In this document: positions 28,901 to 38,200 of the stretch, in pieces
Numbering within the stretch: position 1 is the first letter of the stretch
Layout of the letters: each line of letters starts with the position of its first letter
From: Noviherbaspirillum pedocola
GTDB lineage: Bacteria; Pseudomonadota; Gammaproteobacteria; Burkholderiales; Burkholderiaceae_D
Reading direction: 5' to 3'
NCBI RefSeq assembly: GCF_016632335.1
Contig: NZ_JAEPBG010000001.1
Location: forward strand, 496,001 to 560,000
DNA: 64,000 bases
Notes under the pieces: generated by a model
Told to the model about the DNA's origin: nothing
Database searches by the model: none
Seen by the model: only the letters and a program-made list of their open reading frames with translations
Position numbers and translations under genes: made by a program

Positions 28901-31900
28901 CTCCTTCGCGCTCGGCGCCCATCTCGAGAACCTGCAGCTCACCGGCAAGGCAAACATCGCTGGCTACGGCAATGCGCAGGACAACCGGATTACCGGCAAC
29001 GACGGCGACAACCTGCTCATCGGCGCCGAAGGCGACGACACGCTCGACGGCGCTGGCGGCAACGATGTGCTGATCGGCGGCGCCGGCAACGACCGCTACC
29101 TGTTCGGCGTCGGCGCGGGAGACGATCGCATCGTCGAGGAAGCCGGCCCGGCTGGCGGCATCGATACGCTGGTGCTCGGCGCGGGCATCGGCGTCGATGA
29201 CGTGGTGCTGGAGCGCGCCGCGCAAGGCTGGCAATTGCGGCTTGCCAGCGGTGAGCGCATCGCCCTGCCCGGCACCGCCGAACAGGCGGCCATCGAAACA
29301 ATTGCGTTTGACGACGGTACGGTGTGGAAGGCCGAGGACTTCGCGCAGCGGCTTGACCGCATCCCCGCCGGCTTCGCGCAGCTGCGCGACGTCATTGCCA
29401 CTGAAGACCAGGCCTTGCGCCTGGCGCTGTCGGCTACCGCATTTACTGACGCCTCGGGCAAGGCGTTGCCGCTGGTGGCAACGCTGGCCGATGGCTCGCC
29501 GCTGCCGGCATGGCTGCGCTTCGATGCAAACAGCCGCAGCTTCGCCGGCCAGCCGGACAACGACGCGGTCGGCGACTTCGACATCCTGGTGCAGACCAGC
29601 GCGGACATTGCGCAAAGCCAGTCAGGCCGCTTTCGCCTCAGCGTCGTCAACGTCAACTATGCGCCGCGGCTGACGCGGCCGCTGTCGGCGCAACAGGGGC
29701 TCGAGGACACGGCATGCGGATTCAGCCTGCCCGACGATGCCTACACCGATGTCGATGCCGGCGACACCTTGCATTACAGCGCGCGCCTGGCTGACGGGGC
29801 GGCGCTTCCGGAATGGCTGCGCTTCGATGCCGACAACCGCAGTTTCAGCGGCCTGCCGGGCGCGGCGGCAGTGGGCACGCTATCGATTGTCGTCAGCGCA
29901 ACCGATGCTGCGGGCGCGCGCGCGGACGGCGCTTTCGATCTGACGATCGAGCATGTCAACCATGCGCCGAGGCTGGTGCAGACGATCGGCAAGCAGATGG
30001 CGGTACAGGGCAAGCCCTTCTACTTCGCTCTGCCGCAGCGCGGCTTCATCGATGTCGATGCCGGCGATACGCTGACCTACACCGTTGCCATGGCCGATGG
30101 CAAGCCGCTGCCCGAATGGCTGTCTTTCGATGCGGCTTCTGCATCGTTGCGCGGCACGCCAGCGGCGAGCGGCCGCGTCGATGTCGCGGTGGCCGTGGAT
30201 GACCATGCGGGCGGCAACGCCAGCACGACGATACGCATACAGGTTGCGCCGCCCACGCCGACCGGACTACCCGACACCGGCGCGCCCGGCTTCGACGGCG
30301 TCGCCACCGACGATGCGCTTCACGGCGGCGACGAAGCCGACATTCTGCGCGGCAAGGCAGGCAACGACACGCTGTGGGGCTATGAAGGCGACGACCGCCT
30401 GTACGGCGGCGCCGGGAATGATGTCCTCAGGGGTGGCGACGGCAATGACAGCCTCGATGGCGGCCCCGGAAACGACAAGCTGGAAGGTGGCGCCGGCAGC
30501 GACAGCTATTTCCTGTACCGCGGCATGGGCGCGGATCGCATCGATGACTCGGGCTTTCTGGATGACGCAACCGATGTCGTATACATCGGCGATGGCATCG
30601 GCATCGATGGGCTCTGGTTGCGCAAGACGGGTTTCGATGAACTCGAGATCAGCGTCATCGGCACGGACGACCGTCTCACCATCGAGGGCTGGGATTCCCG
30701 TTTCGAGGGCTGGTCGGTTCTCTACCCGAACCGCATCGAGCAATTCCGGCTTGCGGATGGAACGCTGCTGCTGCCGGACCAGATCGAGCGCATGGCAAGC
30801 GCAATGGCGGCTTATGCGCCCCCGCAGCAGCTTGAGGACATGTCGCGCGACGATCATGCGTGGCTGTGCGCGACGATATTGGCGATCGCCGCAGAAGACC
30901 ATGCGCCGGTGCCAAGCGCGGAGACCGGCGACCTCGAAGCCTGGCAAGGCCTGCCGTTCGCGCTGTCCATGCCTGTGGGCATGTTCAGCGATGTGGACGC
31001 CGGGGACGCGCTGCGCTTTTCCATGACGCTCGCCGACGGGGCTGCGCTGCCTGCCTGGATGCGCTTCGATCCGCAAAGCGGCGTGCTCAGCGGCACGCCC
31101 GAGCAATCGGGCGCGCTGGCGCTGCGGCTTGTCGCCACGGATGATGAACAAGGCAGCAGCGCCGCGACCATGACTCTCCATATTGCCGGCCCGACTTACG
31201 GCACATCCGGCAGCGCAGACAGCGATTTTCTCGTCGGCACGCAAGCCAGCGAAGCGCTATTCGGCAAGAGCGGCAACGACATGCTGTTCGGTCTCGGGGA
31301 TGCGGACTTGCTCGTCGGCGGCGATGGCAACGATGTGCTGTTCGGCGGCGACGGCGACGACTATCTGCAGGGCGACGATGGCAATGACACGCTCGATGGC
31401 GGTCCGGGCAATGACATGCTCAGCGGCGGCAGGGGCACGGATACCTATGTGCTGGAGCGCGGCATGGATGCCGATACGATTGACGACTTTGGCCGTTCCA
31501 GCGGCAACAGCGATGTGATCAAGCTTGATGCCGGCCTCACCGCCGATCAGCTCTGGTTCCAGCGCAGTGGCGCGCAAGGCTTGCAAATCGGGATCGCGGG
31601 TAGCGGCGACAGCATGACCATCATCGACTGGTATGCGCCGGCCGATGGCATTTCGACGGCGCTGGATGCCTCGGCCGAGCGCTTGCGCTTCAGCGATGAC
31701 GCGTTCCTGACGGCCAACCAGGTTAACCGCCTGGTCGACGCCATGGCGCGATTCGCGCCGCCGTCGACATCGGACTGGGCCGCCGATGCATCGTATGCCG
31801 CCATCCGCGCCGACGCCGCCGCCATCGCCGCCGAGAATCATCAGCCCCATGTGATGACGGCAATTGCCGATCAACGCGCCTATCGCGGCAAGGCTTTCGA

Positions 31901-32720
31901 ATTCACCGTACCCGCCGCCGCCTTCCAGGATCCGGACCGCGCAGACACGCTGTCCTTCTCCGCCACGAGCGCCGACGGTAAGCCCCTGCCCTCCTGGCTG
32001 AGTTTCGATCCGGTGCGGCGAAGCTTGCACGGCACGCCGCCGAATCTAACGCCGGTGGATGTGCGCATCACCGCCAGCGATAGCCGCGGCGGCAGCGCGG
32101 CCAGCAATTTCAAATTGTCGATAGCGATGGCGCCGCTGATCGTCAACGGCACCAGCGGCATGGATGTGCTCGTCGGTCAGAGCGGCGACGATGTGCTGTA
32201 TGGCGGCGAGGGCAACGACTCACTGTACGGCGGCCCGGGGAAGGACACGCTTTACGGGGACGGCGGCAACGATGTGCTGGATGGCGGCCCCGGTAATGAC
32301 CGCCTGCATGGCGATGCGGGCAACGACACTTACCTGATGTATCGCGGCATGGGACAGGACGCCATCATTGAATACGATGCCACCCCGGGAAATGCCGATA
32401 CGCTGCAAATGACCTCGCGCATCAGCCCGGAACAGCTCTGGTTTCGCAAAACGGACTGGGGAGACCTGACCGTCAGCATCATCGGCACCGCAGACAGCAT
32501 GACGATCGAGAATTGGGGCCGCGGTGAAGATGCCGGTTCACAAAACCCAACCCATATCGAACGATTTCGCCTTGCCGATGGCAGGATGCTGCTCGACGCC
32601 CAGGTGAACCAGCTCGTGGATGCGATGGCGGCGTTCGCGCCGCCGGCCATGGGTCAGACGACGCTGCCTGATGATTACCGAACCGCATTGATGCCGGTGC
32701 TTGCGGCGAACTGGAAGTGA
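22971..32720 (+). CDS. Giant multidomain RTX protein: HELGH peptidase-like, subtilisin/kexin-like, cadherin-like repeats
   Basis: 3249 residues in one frame. Order: HELGH zinc-peptidase-like domain (H104-H108); unknown region; Asp/Gly calcium-loop stretch LDLNGDGV...NGNGIIDDSGE (about 512-644); RTX block (744-927); cadherin-like domain (990-1077); S8 domain (1106-1444); P domain as in kexins (1457-1587); RTX (1661-1711 and 1839-2047); cadherin-like repeats (2137-2424); then RTX blocks alternating with cadherin-like and haemolysin-related modules to the end. In the S8 domain I place His1184 (SNHATLVAG), Asn1279 and Ser1362 (GTSFATP), but Glu1136 stands where Asp is expected (IAEFEANG). No N-terminal signal peptide is seen. 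RTX repeats and a glycine/Asp-rich C-terminal half fit type I secretion; no ABC transporter is in the window. Role: secreted protease-adhesin (inference). Confidence 0.88.
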   Translation: METKSALNENALILLNNSEISREGINAIKNVAEISPYFASMLNDAANKILSIVVGKEGQGSYTAKQQNGTIEIVIDRSFDPGNQTNGTTNIDKNPIIFATVLAHELGHALLPGGNEGTPANDPAKAAITGGNNEGVGLTTEYIVAKQSGLGAPQTGYMHSDNGQGNQPAPGTLTALLDDAAIRMGIDISSLRYGSSEAISFTAINSPAQSIAASFNLDYQTPSGMSISYREYYSDFNIISSCVSAGLETKVNPRKVDWSKVEPGDLGYTKTNNGSCFFTGTVPLKPDPSDPSNASYARISGTLSTDGLSTISVSLLSSMESNESLIPLTMSFFLTSTTDYLADVSTWTPPETTDIGSVATVPHSQFEFQINEASDTPAIPATLNDGTTANDLELSVRPSLEALSPNSTDFDPVSSPLSLGLLLFGTGWKLTTDGRQLNQSQFVNGQISNTASAAFTQILSDGFRPGDINAAPSVIAPDLSKLGSGFYDNAPDQAGASLNAMSNLARNSWPTDPLVLDLNGDGVRLTDYASRPVLFDIDHDGASEQTGWVSASDGLVVADRNGNGIIDDSGELLSEYFGGAAGVDDESGIKPYTNGFAALASLDVNHDGWFDSRDNAWNLLRVWVDTNHDGHSWIDANGNRSFDAGETNELHTFGELGITSIELSSQKQSGAIRDGNEVLATGGFLIDGRRKEALAANFLSNPLGSTSRVDGSGVIVQSGDTASYVAASDKGERIDVAEKKVNNALGAAGNDTLIGDAGNNWLAGGAGSDSFDAGAGDDVLLIDADDLPSHIHGGTGMDIVQVVGKRGVMLNLAQAEVEIAQGGVGRDVLIGGGRSSVFMRGGDGDDVLIGGAANDALSGENGDDMLDGLTGNDVLRGGRGADVLFGGEGDDLLDGGLDDDRLVGGAGNDILKGGNGNDTIDGGDGIDVLELAGSYADYRISREGDGYRISDTAAGRDGSDFVRNVEKLNFSDLGLVDMPDNSDKAKYPLSVKDVLDADASGKAFDHKQPHLIAASQLLGNDFDRGLGAIRIDQIYDAIGGTATLTDAGDVLFTPDDAYTGLMGFKYGIVNVATGLGTEIIDTSSGNRAPMRSAVYLRTPELPRDPLLPDQWYLSEANILPVWRDYTGRGIRIAEFEANGPFSVTKEIFDYRHPDLRANVDAAWLANPNPGERAGEGSEDRFSNHATLVAGVMVAASNGEGGVGVAFDASIAGYWLSAEDYSAIGHMQEYEVANSSWAAIGNFTLRYSPAALGRIYAPFEDAIRYGRDGLGTVIVNPGGNARQSGGNTNYSNASNNRSAIVVGAVNAATDLGALRFGGKPFSNPGASILVAAPGSNVTSTARMVRNASGSSFGADAQSVQGTSFATPIVSGIVALMLEANPNLGYRDVQEILALSATRVDDPATSWAENGARTWNGGGMLVSHDYGYGEVDARAAVRLAETWITQQTAANEHTLAVAPQTGSIELTIPDGDSNGVFSTLHVADAAIRIEHVEVLLDISHANAGDLIVKLRSPSGTESVLIDRPGKAPGDAADRGDVGFNGSDTLRFVLNTALLRGESSNGDWTLQVIDAASGGSGVLHGWSMNVYGAGAEAPLQYVYTNAYAQLSPQAGRNSLSIAPGSTATINAAAISSGSRIDLSIAQATLAGNALQILNPEAVVNAIGGEGDDILTGNSGNNLLIGGRGSDVLNGGDGDDTLDAGIGNDTLTGGAGADLFIIGKHPGDSDVINDASAADVVALVGLDDSALAGITRIQVGTDVRIDLGHGQTVWLRNRSLQDLEPGLLRGFADMQALRLWQSACMSAATMASLADGESALPSAAGAALPAIAIIRKPSAAIPILTGTNTADTLIGDAGGNLIDGGPGADRMEGRSGDDTYVVDAARDAIVEVAGGGYDLAQASVSYALPDEVEELQLTGAAAIDGTGNALDNRIRGNDAANVLDGGAGADTLVGGDGDDIYVVDDSGDRIVEAANEGVDLVRSSISFALGAHLENLQLTGKANIAGYGNAQDNRITGNDGDNLLIGAEGDDTLDGAGGNDVLIGGAGNDRYLFGVGAGDDRIVEEAGPAGGIDTLVLGAGIGVDDVVLERAAQGWQLRLASGERIALPGTAEQAAIETIAFDDGTVWKAEDFAQRLDRIPAGFAQLRDVIATEDQALRLALSATAFTDASGKALPLVATLADGSPLPAWLRFDANSRSFAGQPDNDAVGDFDILVQTSADIAQSQSGRFRLSVVNVNYAPRLTRPLSAQQGLEDTACGFSLPDDAYTDVDAGDTLHYSARLADGAALPEWLRFDADNRSFSGLPGAAAVGTLSIVVSATDAAGARADGAFDLTIEHVNHAPRLVQTIGKQMAVQGKPFYFALPQRGFIDVDAGDTLTYTVAMADGKPLPEWLSFDAASASLRGTPAASGRVDVAVAVDDHAGGNASTTIRIQVAPPTPTGLPDTGAPGFDGVATDDALHGGDEADILRGKAGNDTLWGYEGDDRLYGGAGNDVLRGGDGNDSLDGGPGNDKLEGGAGSDSYFLYRGMGADRIDDSGFLDDATDVVYIGDGIGIDGLWLRKTGFDELEISVIGTDDRLTIEGWDSRFEGWSVLYPNRIEQFRLADGTLLLPDQIERMASAMAAYAPPQQLEDMSRDDHAWLCATILAIAAEDHAPVPSAETGDLEAWQGLPFALSMPVGMFSDVDAGDALRFSMTLADGAALPAWMRFDPQSGVLSGTPEQSGALALRLVATDDEQGSSAATMTLHIAGPTYGTSGSADSDFLVGTQASEALFGKSGNDMLFGLGDADLLVGGDGNDVLFGGDGDDYLQGDDGNDTLDGGPGNDMLSGGRGTDTYVLERGMDADTIDDFGRSSGNSDVIKLDAGLTADQLWFQRSGAQGLQIGIAGSGDSMTIIDWYAPADGISTALDASAERLRFSDDAFLTANQVNRLVDAMARFAPPSTSDWAADASYAAIRADAAAIAAENHQPHVMTAIADQRAYRGKAFEFTVPAAAFQDPDRADTLSFSATSADGKPLPSWLSFDPVRRSLHGTPPNLTPVDVRITASDSRGGSAASNFKLSIAMAPLIVNGTSGMDVLVGQSGDDVLYGGEGNDSLYGGPGKDTLYGDGGNDVLDGGPGNDRLHGDAGNDTYLMYRGMGQDAIIEYDATPGNADTLQMTSRISPEQLWFRKTDWGDLTVSIIGTADSMTIENWGRGEDAGSQNPTHIERFRLADGRMLLDAQVNQLVDAMAAFAPPAMGQTTLPDDYRTALMPVLAANWK
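29965..32660 (+). repeat. Three in-gene modules: cadherin-like + RTX + haemolysin-related domain
   Basis: Within the giant gene a block of about 930 bases recurs three times. Each has a cadherin-like repeat (motif LPEWLSFD / LPAWMRFD / LPSWLSFD, ending GTP), an RTX run (GGAGNDVL type) and a region starting YRGMGAD or ERGMDAD, continuing LWFRK and ending VDAMAAFAPP. Approximate starts are 29965, 30930 and 31850. This repeats at protein level more than at DNA level, so the duplications are old. Confidence 0.8.
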
Positions 32721-33011
32721 ACGTGATGGCAGGAGCGGCGCCGATGACGCCGTAAATAGCGATGGATGCGCGATCCCGAAGTCGGGCATGCGGGTAGGGA
32801 TGGCTTTACCAGCCTTCGGTTTCACGACACCAGCGCGAACGGACTTCAATCCCGCAGGCGCTGCAAGTCGCACTTCACAAGGATCTTGAAAGGGCTGGAT
32901 GTGCTTGCCTGCATAGCCCTGCGTCGAGTCAGCCGCAATCACGACCCGCAATGGCATGCCAACATCGCGACCGTGCACAGCGCCAGGAAGCAGCCGCCAT
33001 GCCAGCGACCG
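32721..33011. other. 291-base gap between convergent genes
   Basis: No gene is well supported. A minus-strand frame (GTG at 32978 running into the giant gene) codes GMPLRVVIAADSTQ, faintly like the GMPVR stretch of IS5-type transposases, so a transposase relic is possible but weak. No T-rich terminator is evident for either neighbour. Confidence 0.4.
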
Positions 33012-35228
33012 CTACCTCCCCTTCGCCACCTTGCCCACCGCGCCGCGCACTTCAAAGCGCAAGGCATCCAGCTCCCTGCCCGCCTCGTCCACCAGTGCCA
33101 GCGCATGCCGCCCCGGCCAGGGCAGCCAGCCATCGTGCTGCGCTGCCGCTGGCAAGGGCTTGCCGTCGAGCAGCCAGCGCGGCCGCGCCACGCCGGTGGC
33201 CTGAAAGTGCAGGCGCTGCCGCGCCGGTGGAATGTCCGGGTCGAGCGCCACCAGCATGCCCCGCGCCGGATAGCGGATCGCCGGGCGGATCGCCTCCGGC
33301 TGCGCGGCAAGGATGAGGTCGCGCTCGGTCCCGTCGAGGAAATATTCGGTGCGCGCGGCTTCGATGCCGCCATCGAAGCGGATGCGCTGCGCCCTGACGC
33401 CGGCGGGCATGGCGGGCGGCGCGGCCGGCGCGCCGGCATGCAGCAGCTGCATGATCTCCTGCCAGACCGGCGCCGCGCCGGTCACGCCGGAGACATTCCA
33501 CATCGGCGCGCCGGACGCATTGCCGACCCAGACGCCGACCGTGTAGCGCGCGGAATAACCGATGCACCAGTTGTCGCGCATGTCCTTCGACGTGCCGGTC
33601 TTCACCGCGCTCCAGGTGCGCAGCGCCAGCGGACTGTCCAGGCCGAACGTGCGGGCGCGTGCTTGCCGGTCGGACAGTATGTCACTGACGATCCAGGCCG
33701 CGGCCGCATCCATTACCTGCGTCGATGCCGGCGCCGCCTGATCGAGCCGGGTGCGCGTTGCTGCAAGGCGCCCGCCATTGGCCAGCGTGCGGAAGGCATT
33801 GGTCAGCGCCAGGAGCGTCACATCGGCGCTGCCCAGGGCCAGGCTGTAGCCGTAATAGTCGCCGGATTCTGGCAGCGCAAAGCCCAGCGTCTGCAGGCGC
33901 TCGAACATCGCTTCGGGCGTGACCGTCACCAGCGTGCGCACCGCCGGGATGTTCAGCGACGAGGCCAGCGCGGTGCGCAGGCTCACGAGTCCCTTGTAGC
34001 CGCCGTCGTAATTGCGCGGCATGTACAACCCGCCGGCGGTGGCCAGGTTCACCGGGCTGTCGTCCAGCAGCGATGCCGCGGTCAGCCAGCGCCGCTCCAG
34101 CGCCAGGCCGTACATGAAGGGCTTCAAGGTCGAGCCGGCCTGGCGCCGCGCCAGCACGCCATCGACCTCGGGCGCATCCGACAAGCCGCTCGAGGAGCCG
34201 ACCCAGGCCAGCACATCGCCGCTGGCATTGTCCAGCACCAGCACCGCGCCATCTTCGATGTTGCGCCCCGTCAGCGCGGCGAGCTGGCGCGTGAGCGCGT
34301 CGCGGGCCTGGCGCTGCAGGCTTGCATCCAGCGTGCTGACAACGCGCTCGCCGGGCCGCTTCAGCAGGCGGCGCGCCAGATGCGGCGCGAGCTGCGGCGC
34401 TACGGACGATGCGATGGCCGCGGCTTCCGGCCGGCGAGCCGAACGGTCGGTCAACCGCGCCAGCCGCAATTGCGTCACGCCCTCCAGTCCGAGGCATGCG
34501 TCCGGCGCGCCCTGCTCGCGCAGGATGCCGCAGGCACGGCGCGCGACCTCGCCGGCGCCGGCATTCGGCGCGCGCACCAGCGCTGCGGCCAGCGCGGATT
34601 CCACCTTATCCAGGCCATCCGGATGCTTGCCGAACATCACCCGCGCCAGCGCATGTACGCCGACCAGTTCACCGCGAAAGCTCACCAGGTTCAGATAGGC
34701 TTCGAGGATCTCGTCCTTGCGCCATTCGCGCTCGAGTTCGCGCGCGGCCAGCGCCTGCGACAGCTTCTGCTTCAGGCTGCGCGCGCCCTTGCCGCGCTTC
34801 AGGTCTTCCTGCAGCAGGCCGGCGAGCTGCATCGTGATCGTCGACGCGCCGCGGGTGCGGCTATGCCACAGGTTGCCCCAGGCCGCCGCGGCGGCCGCGT
34901 TCCAGTCGACGCCGGAATGTTCATAGAAGCGCCGGTCCTCGGAAGCGACCAGCGCATTGCGCAGCGCCGGCGAAACATCCTGCAGCCGCACCCAGGGCAG
35001 GCGGCGCACCGTGGCATCGACGCGCAGCGCATGCAGCGGCGCGCCATGGCGGTCCAGCAGCAAGGCGTCGGAAGAGCGGTAGGACGCGCGGGCCTCGGCA
35101 TACGAAGGCAGCTCGCGCGCCGTGCTGGCTGCGCAGCACAGCGCCAGCGCAAGCGCTGTGACGAAGCGGCGACCGGGCGGCGAGGCCCGACGCGATATGG
35201 CCATGTCGATGCGCTTGCCGGTGCCCAT
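33012..35228 (-). CDS. pbpC: Penicillin-binding protein 1C
   Basis: A 738-residue bifunctional class A PBP of the 1C branch that polymerises and may crosslink peptidoglycan in the periplasm. After an N-terminal membrane anchor the GT51 domain shows ASEDRRFYEHSGVDW and ASTITMQLAGLL. The transpeptidase domain has active-site AGSTLKPF, then SSLN and KTGTSKDMRDNW. The C-terminal about 90 residues form the small BiPBP_C-type domain typical of PbpC. The start lies one base after the stop of the alpha-2-macroglobulin gene. This macroglobulin-pbpC pairing is widespread (yfhM-pbpC in E. coli) and is thought to join envelope repair with protease defence. Length and motifs are complete. Confidence 0.95.
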   Translation of the reverse strand: MGTGKRIDMAISRRASPPGRRFVTALALALCCAASTARELPSYAEARASYRSSDALLLDRHGAPLHALRVDATVRRLPWVRLQDVSPALRNALVASEDRRFYEHSGVDWNAAAAAAWGNLWHSRTRGASTITMQLAGLLQEDLKRGKGARSLKQKLSQALAARELEREWRKDEILEAYLNLVSFRGELVGVHALARVMFGKHPDGLDKVESALAAALVRAPNAGAGEVARRACGILREQGAPDACLGLEGVTQLRLARLTDRSARRPEAAAIASSVAPQLAPHLARRLLKRPGERVVSTLDASLQRQARDALTRQLAALTGRNIEDGAVLVLDNASGDVLAWVGSSSGLSDAPEVDGVLARRQAGSTLKPFMYGLALERRWLTAASLLDDSPVNLATAGGLYMPRNYDGGYKGLVSLRTALASSLNIPAVRTLVTVTPEAMFERLQTLGFALPESGDYYGYSLALGSADVTLLALTNAFRTLANGGRLAATRTRLDQAAPASTQVMDAAAAWIVSDILSDRQARARTFGLDSPLALRTWSAVKTGTSKDMRDNWCIGYSARYTVGVWVGNASGAPMWNVSGVTGAAPVWQEIMQLLHAGAPAAPPAMPAGVRAQRIRFDGGIEAARTEYFLDGTERDLILAAQPEAIRPAIRYPARGMLVALDPDIPPARQRLHFQATGVARPRWLLDGKPLPAAAQHDGWLPWPGRHALALVDEAGRELDALRFEVRGAVGKVAKGR

Positions 35229-35229
35229 G

Positions 35230-38200
35230 CTATTGCACCTCCAGCACCGCGTTCGGCATCATCGCCTGCCGCTCGGGCGCATACATCGCCTCGACGCGGG
35301 TCGGCGGCAGATGGAACTTGCCGGGATTGTTCAGCCGCAGCGTGTAGCTGATGCTGAACTTGCCCGCCGGCGCCCACTGGTAATAGGCGCGGAAAGCGTC
35401 GAAGCTGCGCTCCTCGAACGCGAGCCAGGCAGCGCCCTTCTGCTGATTGCCCTGCGCGGCGATCGCGCTGTCGCGTCCCAGGCTGGAGCCGAGCACCGTA
35501 GCGCCGGCCGGCACCGGGTCGGACACGACAACCCAGCTCATGTCAGCCTGCGCATCGACTTCAAGCGTCACACGCAGAATGTCGCCGCGGCTCCAGTGCC
35601 CGCTCTCCTTCTGCTCGACCGCCTCGATGCGACGGCGGATTGCATAGCCGGCTTCGAACGGCGCCTTCAACGGCACCGCGGCCAGGCTCTGCATCGTGAC
35701 CCAAGGCCGGCCCGGGCCGTCATGCTTGAGCGTCAGGCCATCGTCCGCGCGCGGCGCGACCACCTTCCATGGCAAGTCGATTCGACCCGCGCCGCCCCAG
35801 GCGTGGCTGGCGCTCGTCGCCGCGCCGCCCTGACGCAGCGTGGCGCGCGTTGTGCCGCCGACCTTGTCGGCTTCATAGCGCGCAGCGAACTTCTTCAGCG
35901 CCAGCAGTCCCCAGGCGTTCGCGGTGGTGGTGGACCAGTGACCGCGGCTTTGCCTGCCAAGCGCGCCGGTGACCAGGCGCGGCGCATCCGCGACGAGCGT
36001 CGCATCGTCCAGCGCCAGCAGCACGGTGCGCCCGGCATTCAGGTCGGGGCCGACCATGCGCCACCAAAAATCCTCATCGGCTTCCTTGCGGAACTTCAGT
36101 GTCGTGCCGCTGAAATCCAGCCGCGACGCCAGTTCCTGCCGGGCGGTTTCCAGCAATTGCGCGCGGCCGGCAATGCCATTCGTGCGCTGCAAAATCGACA
36201 GCCAGTCGAGCAACGCTGCGGTGGACAGGCGTGCCGGCGCAATCTCGATCGCATCCAGCGCGCGCACCGGCATGCGGCCATAGCGCGACAGCGCTTCCAG
36301 CGCCTGCAGGCGGCGCTCATCGCGATCATTTCGGCCGAGCCACTCGTAGCGGCGTTCGATGCGTCCTTCGACGAAAGCCTGCAGTCCGGCGAGCATGCGC
36401 TCGCGGCTGGCGTCCGGCACGCTCCAGCCGGCTTCATGCGTGATCGCCAGCACATAGGCGGTCAGGATTTCGCTGCCTTCGATGCCGGAGGCCGAGGACG
36501 GGAAGTAGCGCGCCAGGCCGTTGTCGTCGAGATAGATAGGCAGCTCGGCGACGATGCGCTGCCACATCGTTTCATCCTGCAGGCCAATGGCGCGCGAAGT
36601 CTTTTGTTCCAGGCAGGAATACGGATACGTCTCGAAATAGCGTCGCAGGCCATCGGCCGCGCCGGTGATGGACGGCGACAGCGACAGCGCCACGCCGCCG
36701 CGCCCCGGCAGACTGCCGGCGGGCGGACCCAGTTTCCATTCGGCCGCGCCGTCAAGCTGGATGAGCGTGGCCTGCTGCACCGTGACCGGCACCGCGGGCA
36801 GCACCTTCTGCGACAGCTTCAGCGCATCGCGCGCGCCCACGTTCCCGCCGCTGCCCACCTCCTGCGCGCGCAGTTCCCAGGCGACTTCCTTCACATCCTG
36901 CGGCGCGACGACATCCCAGCTCAGCTGCTGCGATTCGCCCGCCTCCAGGCGCACGCGCCGCGGCTGCGCATCGAGCGCGCGGCCGGCCATGCGCGCTTCG
37001 ACATCGACGGCCATCGCGCGGGCTGCGCCATTGCGCAGCGTGACCATCGCGCCGTAGCGATCGCCCTCGCGCACCAGCGGCGGCAGGCCGGCGATCAGCT
37101 GCACGTCCTGGCTGCTGCGTATGCTGGCCGAGCCGGTGCCGAAGCGTCCTTCGCCGGCGGTGGCCACGGCGACGATGCGAAAGCTCGTCAGCGCATCGTT
37201 GAGCGGCACCGTGACATGGGCGCGGCCCTGCCCGTCAAGCCGGATTGCCGGCTGCCACAGCAGCAGCGTGTCGACCAGTTCGCGCGTAACCGCCTTGCCG
37301 CCGCCGCCGGCAGGCAGCGCCTTGCGGCCGAAATGGCGCTTGCCTATCACCTGCATCTGCGCGGTTGCGGTTTCCACGCCATAGCTGCGCCGCTGCACCA
37401 TGGCGCCGATCAAGTCCCAGCTGTCATTGGCCTGCAGTTCCAGCAGCGCCTCATCCACCGCGGCCAGCGCGATTTCGGCGCCGGCCGCCGGCTTGCCATC
37501 CGGCAGACTGACGCGGATGGCGACCTCGGCTCTGCCACGCACCGGATACACCGCCTGCGCCGGGTCGACCTTCACATCGAGCCGGAAAGCTTCGGCGCCG
37601 ACGCCGATTTCGGCGATGCCGTAACGGAAGGCCGGCTTGCCCAGATCGACGGTGGTGCCCGGCGCGGTGTAGGCGCGGTAATCCGTCCACCAGTTGCGCG
37701 GTTCGCGCCAGCCCCAGGTGAAGAAGGAATACCAGGGCACTTCGCGCAATCGCGGCCGCACGGCCAGCACCGAGACATAGACGTTGGCCCCCCATTCCGC
37801 GCGCACCGGCAGCTTGATGACCGGATTGCTGCCCGAGAGCTGCACCACGCGCGTCTCGATCACGCCTTCGCGCTCGATGGCCACCAGTGCGGTCGCCTGG
37901 CGAAAGGGCATGCGCACCTGGAAGCTGGCGGTCTCGCCGGGCTTGTACCGGCGCTTCTCGGGCAGGATGTCGATGCGGTCGCCATTGTCGCCGCCGAACC
38001 ATTCGGCATTGCCCAGCCACGCGGTGGCGAAGGCCGTGGCGCTGCGCTTGGCTTCATCCCTGGCGCTGGCCTCGAACTCCACTTCGCCATCGACCCCGAT
38101 GTCGACGTCACAGCGCAGCATGCCGTGCGCATCGGAATTCCCTTGGCACAGCAGGCCCAGATCGCGTTCGCTGCGGGTGTTCTCATACGCATAGAAGCCG

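Noticed and set aside
25194-32340. Regularly spaced DNA repeats as a possible CRISPR array
   Set aside because: The repeats are in frame, code GGxGxDxxx RTX nonapeptides and are not identical at DNA level.
32538-32978. Minus-strand frame as an intact transposase
   Set aside because: It is short and its similarity is limited to a GMPLR stretch; no catalytic triad or inverted repeats are seen.
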